Assembly (NCBI GenBank): GCA_021323895.1
Contig: JAJPKD010000042.1
Location: forward strand, 1-38,097
Direction: 5' to 3'
Origin: Acidobacteriota bacterium
GTDB taxonomy: Bacteria; Acidobacteriota; Blastocatellia; Pyrinomonadales; Pyrinomonadaceae
DNA length: 38,097 nucleotides
In this document: positions 9,725 through 18,221 of the stretch, one piece after another
How positions within the stretch are numbered: the stretch's first letter is position 1
Layout: each line of letters starts with the position of its first letter
Program-made: the position numbers and the translations under genes
The notes under the pieces: model-generated
What the model was told of the DNA's origin: nothing
Seen by the model: only the letters and a program-made list of their open reading frames with translations
Database searches by the model: none

Positions 9725-10324
9725 TTAATCGTTGGCCTTGGAAATCCCGGAGATGAGTACGCGCGCACGCGCCATAATCTGGGGTTCATGTTGATTGACA
9801 GGTTAGCAGCGACATCCGATGCGACGGTAAAGCGCAAAGAATGTCAGTCGCTGGTTGGCAATGCAGCGATCGAAGGCGAGCGCGTGGTGCTGGCGAAGCC
9901 GCAGACGTTCATGAATCTCAGCGGCGATGCGGTCGGTTGTTTGACTTCGAAGCACGCGGCGGCCGGGAACTCGCTGATTGTCATCAGCGACGATCTGGCC
10001 TTGCCGTTTGGCGCGATTCGCTTGCGCGAGCGTGGCAGCGCCGGCGGCCATAACGGACTGAAGTCGATTATCGGCGCGCTCGGGACGAACGAATTCACTC
10101 GCTTGCGAATTGGAATTCAGCCCGAACATCCGTTGACTGACGCGAAGCGATTCGTGCTTTCGGAGTTCTCAAGCGCCGAAAAAGAGAAGTTGGACGAGAT
10201 TTTCGATCGAGCAGCGGAGGCGCTGCGGTCGGTTTTGAAAGACGGCATAAAGAAAGCGATGTCGTTATTTAATAGCGAAGGGCAAAGCGCAAAGCACAAA
10301 GGTCAAGAACCTGAGAACGCTTAG
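9722..10324 (+). CDS. pth: Peptidyl-tRNA hydrolase
   Basis: MLIVGLGNPGDEYARTRHNLGFM, GGHNGLKSIIGALGTNEFTRLRIGI. Confidence 0.96.
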   Translation: MLIVGLGNPGDEYARTRHNLGFMLIDRLAATSDATVKRKECQSLVGNAAIEGERVVLAKPQTFMNLSGDAVGCLTSKHAAAGNSLIVISDDLALPFGAIRLRERGSAGGHNGLKSIIGALGTNEFTRLRIGIQPEHPLTDAKRFVLSEFSSAEKEKLDEIFDRAAEALRSVLKDGIKKAMSLFNSEGQSAKHKGQEPENA

Positions 10325-10348
10325 CGCTATGTACTTGGCTCTTTGCGC
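10275..10348. repeat. GCGCAAAG-type inverted repeat spanning pth 3' end
   Basis: GCGAAGGGCAAAGCGCAAAGCACAAAGG ... CTTGGCTCTTTGCGC. Confidence 0.8.
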
Positions 10349-10366
10349 AATGACTGGAGGATTATC

Positions 10367-10789
10367 TTGGCGGATAAGCGAACTTACGAAATGGTTTTCA
10401 TCGTCGATCCCAACGTTGCGGATGACGAAGTGATGAAACTCAGCGAAGGTGTGCAGAAGATCATCACTGGACAGGGCGGCAGCATCACGAAAACTGAGAT
10501 GATGGGCAAGCGCCAGCTCGCCTATGAAATCAATCACAAAAAGGACGGCACGTATGTGCTACTCGAGGTCGAAGGCTCAGGCAAAGAGATCGCCGAAGTC
10601 GAGCGCCGCATGCGCGTAAATGATCAGATTCTGCGCTACATGACGATCCGCGTCGATGAGGATCGCCGGCGTGCGGATAAGTTGAAGGATCGACGCGCGC
10701 GCAAAGCTGCCAAGCAGCCCGGCAAAGGCAAGTCTAAATCTGCCGCAGTCGATTTCGACGCTGATGAAGACGAAGCCATAGCAAGCTAA
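10367..10789 (+). CDS. rpsF: 30S ribosomal protein S6
   Basis: [44 protein letters not shown] 10355-10359 favours the TTG start at 10367 over ORF start 10343. Confidence 0.95.
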   Translation: MADKRTYEMVFIVDPNVADDEVMKLSEGVQKIITGQGGSITKTEMMGKRQLAYEINHKKDGTYVLLEVEGSGKEIAEVERRMRVNDQILRYMTIRVDEDRRRADKLKDRRARKAAKQPGKGKSKSAAVDFDADEDEAIAS

Positions 10790-10803
10790 GAAGGGAAAGA
10801 TTT

Positions 10804-11088
10804 ATGTCATCAAATTACGAAGACCGCGATCTTGGTTTTGAACAATATGATCGAACCATGCCGCGCGGCCCGCGCCGCTTACAGCGACGCAAAATTTGCC
10901 GCTTCTGCATCGAGAAGGTCGATCTGATCGACTTCAAGGATGTGAAGCTGTTGCAAGGCTACGTGCCCGAGCGCGGCAAGATTCTGCCTCGGCGCATTTC
11001 GGGCGTTTGCGCAGCACATCAACGCATGCTGGCCGAAGCGATTAAGCGCGCGCGTAACATCGCGCTGCTGCCGTACGCAGCGGACTGA
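10804..11088 (+). CDS. rpsR: 30S ribosomal protein S18
   Basis: [47 protein letters not shown]. Confidence 0.97.
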   Translation: MSSNYEDRDLGFEQYDRTMPRGPRRLQRRKICRFCIEKVDLIDFKDVKLLQGYVPERGKILPRRISGVCAAHQRMLAEAIKRARNIALLPYAAD

Positions 11089-11098
11089 ATATTTTGTT

Positions 11099-11185
11099 CC
11101 CTCTCCCTTTGGGAGAGGGTTAGGGTGAGGGTTTACGCGGCGACAACTACGTCCCTCACCCCAGCCCTCTCCCAGCGGGAGAGGG
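11099..11185. repeat. CCCTCTCCC nested palindrome between rpsR and rplI
   Basis: CCCTCTCCCTTTGGGAGAGGGTTAGGGTGAGGG ... CCCTCACCCCAGCCCTCTCCCAGCGGGAGAGGG. Confidence 0.93.
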
Positions 11186-11207
11186 AAAATGAGGAACTAA
11201 AGACATC

Positions 11208-11768
11208 ATGGCACACACACAAGTTCTCTTACGCGAAGACATCGATAATCTTGGCGCACGCGGCGAAATCGTGCGCGTCAAAACCGGCTATGCGCGCAAC
11301 TATCTGCTGCCGCGCAACCTGGCAGTCGAGGCGACGGCCAACAACGTTCGCCAGATCGAAGGCGAAAAGGCCGCGCTGGCAAAACGCGAAGCGAAAGAGC
11401 GGGGCACGGCTGAGTTACAAGCTTCGGCCCTACAGAAGCTGACGCTGAAATTCGAACGCAAAGTTGGCGAGGCCGGTGTGCTTTACGGCTCAGTCACTTC
11501 GATGGACATTGCGCACGAGCTGGAAGCGCAGGGCTATGAGATTGATCGACGCAAGATCGTTTTGCGCGAACCGATCAAGCGCTTCGGCAATTACTCGGTG
11601 CCGGTGCGCCTGCATCGCGACGTGACTGTCGAACTGCCAATCAGCGTACTCGGTGAAGGCGGCGTCGAAGTGGACGTCGAAGCATTGCAGGGCGAAGGGG
11701 CGAGCCCGGAAGCGCCGGTCGAAGCGGCCCAAGAAAGTAACGAAGCCGAAGAGTCGGGTGCGGAGTAG
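11208..11768 (+). CDS. rplI: 50S ribosomal protein L9
   Basis: VLLREDIDNLGARGEIVRVKTGYARNYLLPRNLA. Confidence 0.97.
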   Translation: MAHTQVLLREDIDNLGARGEIVRVKTGYARNYLLPRNLAVEATANNVRQIEGEKAALAKREAKERGTAELQASALQKLTLKFERKVGEAGVLYGSVTSMDIAHELEAQGYEIDRRKIVLREPIKRFGNYSVPVRLHRDVTVELPISVLGEGGVEVDVEALQGEGASPEAPVEAAQESNEAEESGAE

Positions 11769-11863
11769 CCGCTGAACCAGCCGGGTAAGCGGCGACAGAA
11801 TTTGGCCCAGGGTGAAGCGAGCGCAGCGAGCGAAACTCTGGGATCAGGTAACGGAAAAGAGAG

Positions 11864-11991
11864 CGAGCCTGCGGAGCAGGCGACAGACGAAAGCGCAGTT
11901 TCTGTCGCCCGCTTGGCGGGCTCGATTAATTGCTCCCCACTAGATCTTCGGGCTGACGCCCGAGGCTTTATGTATCGCCTGCTCCGCAGGC
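11864..11991. repeat. Multi-hairpin element between rplI and dnaB
   Basis: CGAGCC-TGCGGAGCA-GGCGACAGA (11864-11887), inverted TCTGTCGCC-CGCTTGGCG-GGCTCG (11901-11924), CGGGCTGACGCCCG (11949-11962), GCCTGCTCCGCAGGC (11977-11991). Confidence 0.9.
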
Positions 11992-12126
11992 TGGGTGTTC
12001 ATTCATCGTAAAGAGCGATGCAAAGACCAATTCGCAAATATAACTGCTTTGCAATTACGATCTGTTAGCGAGTTCTCCCGCGACTAATGTATATTCCAAC
12101 TTCACAACATCACTAAGTTTTTTCCA

Positions 12127-13560
12127 ATGGCAACACCTGAACCGATTCGCGACGCGATTCTTGAGCGACCACTTCCCAGCAGTCCCGACACTGAGCGTGC
12201 CATTCTCGGCGCGATCATTCTCGACAACTCATTAGTTGCGCAGGCAGTTGAGTTGCTCAAGCCGAGCGACTTCTACGTGCCCTCGCACCGCAGAATCTTT
12301 GTCGCGATGACCGCGTTGTTCGAACGTGGATCAGAAATTAATCCAATCCTGGTTGCGGAAGAATTGCGGCGCGACAACTCGCTCGATCAATCGGGCGGGA
12401 TCTTGTTTCTTACGAATCTCACCAACGGTTTGCCGCACGTCACGAGCATCGTGCAGTTCGCGAAAGTAGTTCGCGGAAAATCTCTGCTGCGCCAGTTGGT
12501 CAAGACCGCGGAAAAGATCACCGCCGAAGCGCTCGAAGAGGAAGACGAGCCGCAGAACATTCTCGATCATGCGGAGCATGCGATATTCGCGCTGGCTGAT
12601 GAACGCATCCGCCAGGGCTTCGAACACATCAAGCATCCGGCCGAGCGCGTGCTCGAAAAAGCCGAAGCCGTTGAGCACCGAGACCTGGTCGTAACCGGCG
12701 TGCCTACAGGCTTTAGAGGGCTCGATTCGCTGACTTCCGGTTTGCAAAAACAAGATCTGGTAGTAATCGCGGCGCGGCCTTCGATGGGTAAGACGAGTCT
12801 CGCGTTGACGCTTGCGCAGCACGCGGCGATTGAAAGCAACGCGGTGGTCGGCATCTTCTCGCTGGAAATGTCGGCAGAGGCGCTGGCGATGCGCATGCTC
12901 TGCTCTGAGGCGAGTGTGGATGCTCAAAAGTTCCGCAGTGGTTATCTCTCGAATGAGGAATGGACGCGGCTGGGAAAGGCGCTCGGTCGTTTGGCTGACG
13001 CGCGCATCTTCATCGATGACACGGCTGCGATTTCGGTTTTGGAGATGAGAGCGAAGGCTCGCCGCCTGGCGACTGAACAGAAGCAACTCGATCTCATCGT
13101 GGTCGATTATCTTCAGTTGATGTCGGGTTCATCAGGTCGCTTCGAATCGCGGCAGCAGGAAGTTTCGCAAATCACTCGTGAGTTGAAAGCGCTGGCGAAG
13201 GAGCTCGATATTCCCATGGTGGCTCTGTCGCAGTTGTCGCGCGCGCCTGAGAATCGCACCGACCATCGTCCGCAGCTCGCCGACCTGCGCGAGTCGGGCG
13301 CAATCGAACAGGACGCGGACGTGGTGGCTTTCATTTACCGGGAAGAGCAGTACAACAAGACCGAAGAGAACAAGAACATCGCCGAGCTAATCGTGGCCAA
13401 GCAGCGCAACGGCCCCACCGACACAGTCTATCTCGCCTTCGTAAATCAATTCGCCAAGTTCGCCGATCTCGAACGCGAAGCGCTGGGCGCGTATCTCGCC
13501 CGGTTCGATCGATCGTCAAAGGGAACACCACGCATCAATCGTGGCGACGACGGCTTCTAG
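12127..13560 (+). CDS. dnaB: Replicative DNA helicase DnaB
   Basis: PDTERAILGAIILDN, AARPSMGKTSLALTLAQ, VDYLQLMSGS, SQLSRAPENRTDHRPQLADLRESGAIEQDAD. Confidence 0.98.
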   Translation: MATPEPIRDAILERPLPSSPDTERAILGAIILDNSLVAQAVELLKPSDFYVPSHRRIFVAMTALFERGSEINPILVAEELRRDNSLDQSGGILFLTNLTNGLPHVTSIVQFAKVVRGKSLLRQLVKTAEKITAEALEEEDEPQNILDHAEHAIFALADERIRQGFEHIKHPAERVLEKAEAVEHRDLVVTGVPTGFRGLDSLTSGLQKQDLVVIAARPSMGKTSLALTLAQHAAIESNAVVGIFSLEMSAEALAMRMLCSEASVDAQKFRSGYLSNEEWTRLGKALGRLADARIFIDDTAAISVLEMRAKARRLATEQKQLDLIVVDYLQLMSGSSGRFESRQQEVSQITRELKALAKELDIPMVALSQLSRAPENRTDHRPQLADLRESGAIEQDADVVAFIYREEQYNKTEENKNIAELIVAKQRNGPTDTVYLAFVNQFAKFADLEREALGAYLARFDRSSKGTPRINRGDDGF

Positions 13561-13566
13561 GAATTC

Positions 13567-13678
13567 ATCCGCAGATTACGCAGATTACACAGATAAGCAG
13601 AGGGAATTGATGCATTGTGCGGTCCACGCTCCAACTGCATTTCCATTTGAATCGGTGTAATCTGCGTAATCTGTGGAT
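13567..13678. repeat. 28-bp inverted repeat between dnaB and alr
   Basis: ATCCGCAGATTACGCAGATTACACAGAT (13567-13594) vs ATCGGTGTAATCTGCGTAATCTGTGGAT (13651-13678): 26/28 complementary. Confidence 0.95.
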
Positions 13679-14818
13679 AACTCTTCCTTCGCATCCGGTC
13701 GTCCAACCTGGGCCGAAATCGATCTCAGCGCGCTCGCGCACAACTACCGACTCATCCGAAAACACGTCGGCGGCGACGTGAAGATTCTCGCGGCCGTCAA
13801 AGCCAATGCTTACGGGCACGGCGCGGTTGAGTGTGCCCATCGTCTGGAAAGCGAAGGCTGCGATTGGTTCGGTGTCGCGTTGCCGGAAGAGGGAATTGAG
13901 CTGCGAAGCGACGGGATTACACGGCCGATTCTCTGTCTCGGCGGTTTTTGGTCGGGTCAGGAAAGCGCGCTTTTGCAGCATGGGTTGACGCCGGTCGTTT
14001 ATCGCCTCGACATGATCGAAGCGCTCGATCGCCAGGCCCATGCAGCGAATGCGATCGCTGATGTCCATGTGAAGATCGATACCGGCATGGGACGCTTGGG
14101 TGTGCGCGCCGGCGAAGTTCGAGAATTCTGCGACGCAGTAACTCGTTTTAAGAACATTCGCATCGATGGATTGATGACGCATCTGGCCGCCGCGGATGAC
14201 GAATCGAAAGAACAATTCACCAACGATCAGTTGTCGAAATTCGATGAAGCTGTCGCGATCTTTCGCGAACGAGGTTTCCGGCCGACCTTCATTCATGCCG
14301 CGAACTCAGCCGCGACGTTCGCGAAACGCCGCACGACCGACAATCTCGTGCGTCCCGGCGGATCGCTGTACGGCTTTGTGGGCGATGTCTTTCCGGCGAA
14401 CATCGATGCGCCGCAATTGCGGCCGGTGATGTCTTTGCACACGCGCGTCGCTCTACTCAAGAAAGTTCCGCGCGGCGAGAAGCTCGGCTACGGCTGCACG
14501 TTCGAGACGCAGCGCGACTCATTGATCGCCACGCTGCCGATTGGTTACGACGATGGTTATCGGCGCGCGCTATCGAACAAGAGTCGAGTGATTGTCCGCG
14601 AACAATTCGCGCCGGTCGTGGGACGAGTTTCAATGGACCTAACCTTGATCGACGTTACCGATATTGACGGCGTGTCGCTCGATGATGAAGTGGTTTTGCT
14701 GGGTCACGACGGTGAGTCGTTCATCACAGCCGAGGTCCTTGGCGAACTTGCCGGAACTATCTCGTACGAAATAACCTGTGGCTTCAGCGGTCGCGTACCG
14801 CGACTCTACAAAGAATGA
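13673..14818 (+). CDS. alr: Alanine racemase
   Basis: PTWAEIDLSALAHNYRLIRK, AVKANAYGHGAVE, GRVSMDLTLIDVT, TISYEITCGFSGRVPR; GTG start inside a repeat arm. Confidence 0.95.
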   Translation: MDNSSFASGRPTWAEIDLSALAHNYRLIRKHVGGDVKILAAVKANAYGHGAVECAHRLESEGCDWFGVALPEEGIELRSDGITRPILCLGGFWSGQESALLQHGLTPVVYRLDMIEALDRQAHAANAIADVHVKIDTGMGRLGVRAGEVREFCDAVTRFKNIRIDGLMTHLAAADDESKEQFTNDQLSKFDEAVAIFRERGFRPTFIHAANSAATFAKRRTTDNLVRPGGSLYGFVGDVFPANIDAPQLRPVMSLHTRVALLKKVPRGEKLGYGCTFETQRDSLIATLPIGYDDGYRRALSNKSRVIVREQFAPVVGRVSMDLTLIDVTDIDGVSLDDEVVLLGHDGESFITAEVLGELAGTISYEITCGFSGRVPRLYKE

Positions 14819-15276
14819 GAACTTTAGCGAACAACAACGATAAAGAAAGCGTCCTCGATCGTCTGCGCCAAGTTCAACCCGACAGCCAACGTCTTTGGGG
14901 CAAGATGACGCCGCATCAGATGGTCTGTCATCTCAGCGATTCCTTCAAAACTGCGATTGGTGAGCGAAGCGTCGCCGGCGACAAGAGCAATTTGCTGACG
15001 AAGACGTTAGTGCGTTGGATTGCGTTGTATGCGCCGATGAAATGGCCGCACGGTGTGCCAACGATGGCCGAGAACGATCAGGAGAGAGGTGGCACTCCGC
15101 CGGAAGATTTCCAGCGCGATGTGAGTGAACTCGAAACTATCATTCGTCGTATCACCAACGCGCAACGCGACTTCAAGTGGGGCCGTCATCCATTGTTCGC
15201 GGAGATGTCTGAACGTGATTGGATGCGCTGGGGCTACCTGCATTGCGATCACCATCTGCGGCAGTTCGGAGTTTGA
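14815..15276 (+). CDS. DUF1569/DinB-like protein
   Basis: WGKMTPHQMVCHLSDSFKTAIGER, HPLFAEMSERDWMRWGYLHCDHHLRQFGV; ATGA overlap with alr stop. Confidence 0.7.
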   Translation: MRTLANNNDKESVLDRLRQVQPDSQRLWGKMTPHQMVCHLSDSFKTAIGERSVAGDKSNLLTKTLVRWIALYAPMKWPHGVPTMAENDQERGGTPPEDFQRDVSELETIIRRITNAQRDFKWGRHPLFAEMSERDWMRWGYLHCDHHLRQFGV

Positions 15277-15279
15277 GTC

Positions 15280-15960
15280 ATGGCTGAGGCCGGCAAGCTG
15301 ACAATCAAAGTTAATGAAGCTGATTCCGTGACGGCGATGCTGTATCCGGCCGCGAAGAAAAATCGCGCGGGCGTGACGATCATACTCGGTCATGGTGCCG
15401 GCGCGGATCAGTTGAGCGGGTTCATGCGCATGGCTGCGGCAGGATTGGCTGAGCGTGGCTTGGATGCGATGACTTTCAACTTCATCTACAAAGAGAAAGG
15501 CAAGAGCGTCCCAGATCCGAAAGCGAAGTTGGAAGCTTGTTACCTGGCAGTAATTGAAGCCGCGGAGAAGAACAAGAAGCTGAAAGGCAACAAGCTCGTC
15601 ATCGGCGGCAAGTCGATGGGTGGACGCATCGCTTCACAGGTTGCGGCCGCGTACCCAGACGGCATCGATGGTCTGGTCTTTCTCGGTTATCCGCTGCATC
15701 CACCGGGACGGCTCGACAAGTTACGTGACGAACATCTGCCAAAGATCAAAGCGCCGATGCTCTTCGTGCAGGGATCGCGCGATGCGTTTGGGACGGAAGA
15801 TGAGATTCGCGCGACGATTAAGAAACATGGCCTGAAGGCCGAGCTTTTCGTCGTCGCATCCGGCGATCATTCTTTCAAAGTTCCGAAATCCATCGCACCG
15901 CAGCAGCAGGTTTACGAGAAGGTGATGGATGAAGTCGCGCGGTGGTGTGTAAAGCTGTAA
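15280..15960 (+). CDS. Alpha/beta-hydrolase, KANL3/Tex30-like
   Basis: ILGHGAGADQLSGFMR, GGKSMGGRIASQVAA, MLFVQGSRDAFGT, GDHSFKVPK. Confidence 0.85.
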   Translation: MAEAGKLTIKVNEADSVTAMLYPAAKKNRAGVTIILGHGAGADQLSGFMRMAAAGLAERGLDAMTFNFIYKEKGKSVPDPKAKLEACYLAVIEAAEKNKKLKGNKLVIGGKSMGGRIASQVAAAYPDGIDGLVFLGYPLHPPGRLDKLRDEHLPKIKAPMLFVQGSRDAFGTEDEIRATIKKHGLKAELFVVASGDHSFKVPKSIAPQQQVYEKVMDEVARWCVKL

Positions 15961-15961
15961 C

Positions 15962-16025
15962 GTGTCAGAAGCCCGAGCGCGAGCGAGGGCAACGTTGCCC
16001 TCCCTGACGGTCGGGCTTCTAACAC
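15962..16025. repeat. GTGTCAG-family full paired element (64 bp, two 32-nt halves) upstream of phzF-like gene
   Basis: GTGTCAGAA-GCCC-GAGCGCGAGCGA-GGGC-AAC/GTT-GCCC-TCCCTGACGGTC-GGGC-TTCTAACAC. Confidence 0.95.
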
Positions 16026-16038
16026 AGCGGAGGATCAC

Positions 16039-16989
16039 ATGCCAAATTACAAATTCATTCAACTCGATGTATTCACCGATACGGCTTTCACTGGCAATCC
16101 GCTTGCGGTCTTTCCCGAAGCCGAAGGCATCACCGATCAGCAGATGCAGCAGATCGCGCGCGAGATGAATTTGTCAGAAACCGTTTTCGTTCTGCCGTCG
16201 GAACATGAAGAAGCGTCGCGGCGATTGCGCATCTTCACGCCCTCGAGCGAGCTGCCGTTCGCAGGTCACCCCATCGCCGGCACGTGGAATTGTCTTGCGC
16301 GCGAAGGCGTGGTTGCGCCGCCCGAAAGTGGCAACGGCTGGGTTCACATCAAGCATGAAGTGGGCATCGGCGTGCTGCCGATCGATATTGAGTTCAAAGA
16401 CGGCGAGCCGGTGCGCGTCGTGATGACGCAAGGAAAATGGGAAATCAAAGCTGAGATCGAAGACTGGAACGATCAAGCGGACATCGCGCGCGGGCTAGGT
16501 TTGTCGCGCGACGATCTCGATGAAACGTTGCCGATTCAGGCATGCTCAACCGGCAATACGATGTTGATGGTGCCGATCAGATCGCTCGCCGATCTCGGAC
16601 GTTGCCGGCCAAATGTTCTGCTGCTGGAAGAAGTGTACGCGCGGAATGGCTTTGCCAGTTCAGGCGCGACTGGATGCTATGCGTTCACGCGCGAAACGAT
16701 TGAAGTGGGCGCGGCGCGCGCGCACGCGCGATTCTTCGTCGGACAGAACATCGGTGAAGATCCTGCCACAGGTAGCGCGGCTGGTCCGTTGGGTGGCTAT
16801 CTGGTCTATCACGACGCGACTCGGGTTGATTCATTGGACGGCATGTACAAGTTCGTGATCGAGCAGGGCGACTTTATCAATCGTCCAAGTCGCATTGAAT
16901 TGGAAGTAAAAGGGGCGCCGGGCAAAGTCGAAGAGGTGCGCGTCGGCGGATCATCGGTGGTTGTGGCAAGAGGCGTGTTGGAATTCTGA
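16039..16989 (+). CDS. PhzF family phenazine biosynthesis-like isomerase/epimerase
   Basis: QLDVFTDTAFTGNPLAVF, MNLSETVFVLP, LPFAGHPIAGTWN, EDPATGSAAGPLGGYL. Confidence 0.93.
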   Translation: MPNYKFIQLDVFTDTAFTGNPLAVFPEAEGITDQQMQQIAREMNLSETVFVLPSEHEEASRRLRIFTPSSELPFAGHPIAGTWNCLAREGVVAPPESGNGWVHIKHEVGIGVLPIDIEFKDGEPVRVVMTQGKWEIKAEIEDWNDQADIARGLGLSRDDLDETLPIQACSTGNTMLMVPIRSLADLGRCRPNVLLLEEVYARNGFASSGATGCYAFTRETIEVGAARAHARFFVGQNIGEDPATGSAAGPLGGYLVYHDATRVDSLDGMYKFVIEQGDFINRPSRIELEVKGAPGKVEEVRVGGSSVVVARGVLEF

Positions 16990-16990
16990 A

Positions 16991-17155
16991 ACGTGTCAGT
17001 ACCGCGAGCGATAGCGAGCGGATCAAGTGATTCTAATGAAAGTGTCAGTATTGATCGCAAACTAGATCAACCAGATCACGTCTTTTGAGCGCGTCGCTAC
17101 CGGTTATCACGGCAAGTACTTGATCCGCTCGCTATAGCTCGCGGTACTGACACGT
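16991..17155. repeat. GTGTCAG-family 165-bp element with 38-bp terminal inverted repeats
   Basis: 16991-17028 vs 17118-17155: 37/38 complementary; contains a third internal GTGTCAGTA hairpin at 17042-17070. Confidence 0.95.
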
Positions 17156-17179
17156 GACGCAAAGCATTCTAATCTCTGA

Positions 17180-18208
17180 ATGAGCAACGAAATTCTCGAT
17201 CTCCTAATCATCGGCGCCGGTCCCGCTGGTTTATCCGCGGCCGATGCGGCGGCGCGCGAAGGTCTATCATATCTCGTCATCGAGAAGGGAACGATCGCCA
17301 ACACGATTCGGCAATATCCCGTGGGCCGCACGATGTTTTCGACGCCGAATGAACTCGAGATGCGCGACGGAGCGCTAAAGCCGATTCGCGAAAAGCCCAC
17401 GCGCGAAGAGCTTCTTTCACACTACATCCATTTCGTGCTTGACCATGACTTGCACATCAACACGAGCGAAGAGGTTATTGATGTCCAAGGTAACTTCGAA
17501 GATGGATTCACCGGGCGAACGCGTTGTCGCAGTCTGCATCGTGATGAACACGATCGAACCTACCGCGCGCGAACAATTCTGTTCGCGATCGGCGCGATGG
17601 AGTTTCCTCGGCGATTGAATATTCCGGGCGAAGACTTGCCGAAAGTCCATCATCGATTCGTCGAGCCATACCCGTATGTGCGCCGGGAGGCTCTGGTGGT
17701 AGGCGGCGGCAACAGCGCTGCCGAAGCTGCGTTGTTTCTTTCCGAAGAAGGCGCGCGCACGACGATGGCGATTTGGCGCGAAGACTGGGAGAACCGCGAC
17801 CCGAAAGCCGGCGCGATGAAGCATTGGGTGCGCTCACCCCTGGAGCGGGAAATCGCTGAAGGGCGCTTGCGCGTGATCCTCTTCAAACAGATCGACGAGA
17901 TTACGGATGATTCGGTGAAGCTCACGACAGACACAGGTGAACCGAAAACGATTCCCAATGACGTCGTGTTTGTGCTGGTTGGGAGTGATGCTGACCTTAG
18001 TCTTTTGAAGAAACTTGGAGTACAGACAGAGCCAGGCAAGCTCACCGAAGTGCCGAAGTACGACGCGGAAACTTGCGAAACCAACGTGCGCGGAATCTAT
18101 GTCGCCGGTCACTTCACTCATTCACTACATATCAAAGCGGCGATCGATGTGCCGCGAAAAATTGTGCCGATAATCGCGCAGAACCTGCGAGTTGCAATTA
18201 GGCGCTGA
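17180..18208 (+). CDS. NAD(P)-binding FAD oxidoreductase, YpdA/thioredoxin-reductase-like
   Basis: DLLIIGAGPAGLSAADAAAREGLSYLVIEKG, VVGGGNSAAEAALFLSEEGA, GIYVAGHFTHSLHIKAAIDVPRKIVPIIAQNL. Confidence 0.85.
   Translation: MSNEILDLLIIGAGPAGLSAADAAAREGLSYLVIEKGTIANTIRQYPVGRTMFSTPNELEMRDGALKPIREKPTREELLSHYIHFVLDHDLHINTSEEVIDVQGNFEDGFTGRTRCRSLHRDEHDRTYRARTILFAIGAMEFPRRLNIPGEDLPKVHHRFVEPYPYVRREALVVGGGNSAAEAALFLSEEGARTTMAIWREDWENRDPKAGAMKHWVRSPLEREIAEGRLRVILFKQIDEITDDSVKLTTDTGEPKTIPNDVVFVLVGSDADLSLLKKLGVQTEPGKLTEVPKYDAETCETNVRGIYVAGHFTHSLHIKAAIDVPRKIVPIIAQNLRVAIRR
18134..18189 (+). repeat. 56-bp direct repeat copy 1 (3' end of oxidoreductase gene)
   Basis: AAAGCGGCGATCGATGTGCCGCGAAAAATTGTGCCGATAATCGCGCAGAACCTGCG; 54/56 identical to 18839-18894. 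Confidence 0.95.
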
Positions 18209-18221
18209 GCGCTGTGATATC

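Noticed and set aside
11125-11442. 105-aa plus ORF starting in the CCCTCTCCC repeat
   Set aside because: Starts inside the repeat and continues in the wrong frame of rplI
11099-11991. CRISPR array
   Set aside because: Repeats are palindromic, inverted and irregularly spaced; no direct repeats with uniform spacers and no cas genes
12331-13086. 251-aa minus-strand ORF opposite dnaB
   Set aside because: Shadow of a strongly conserved gene
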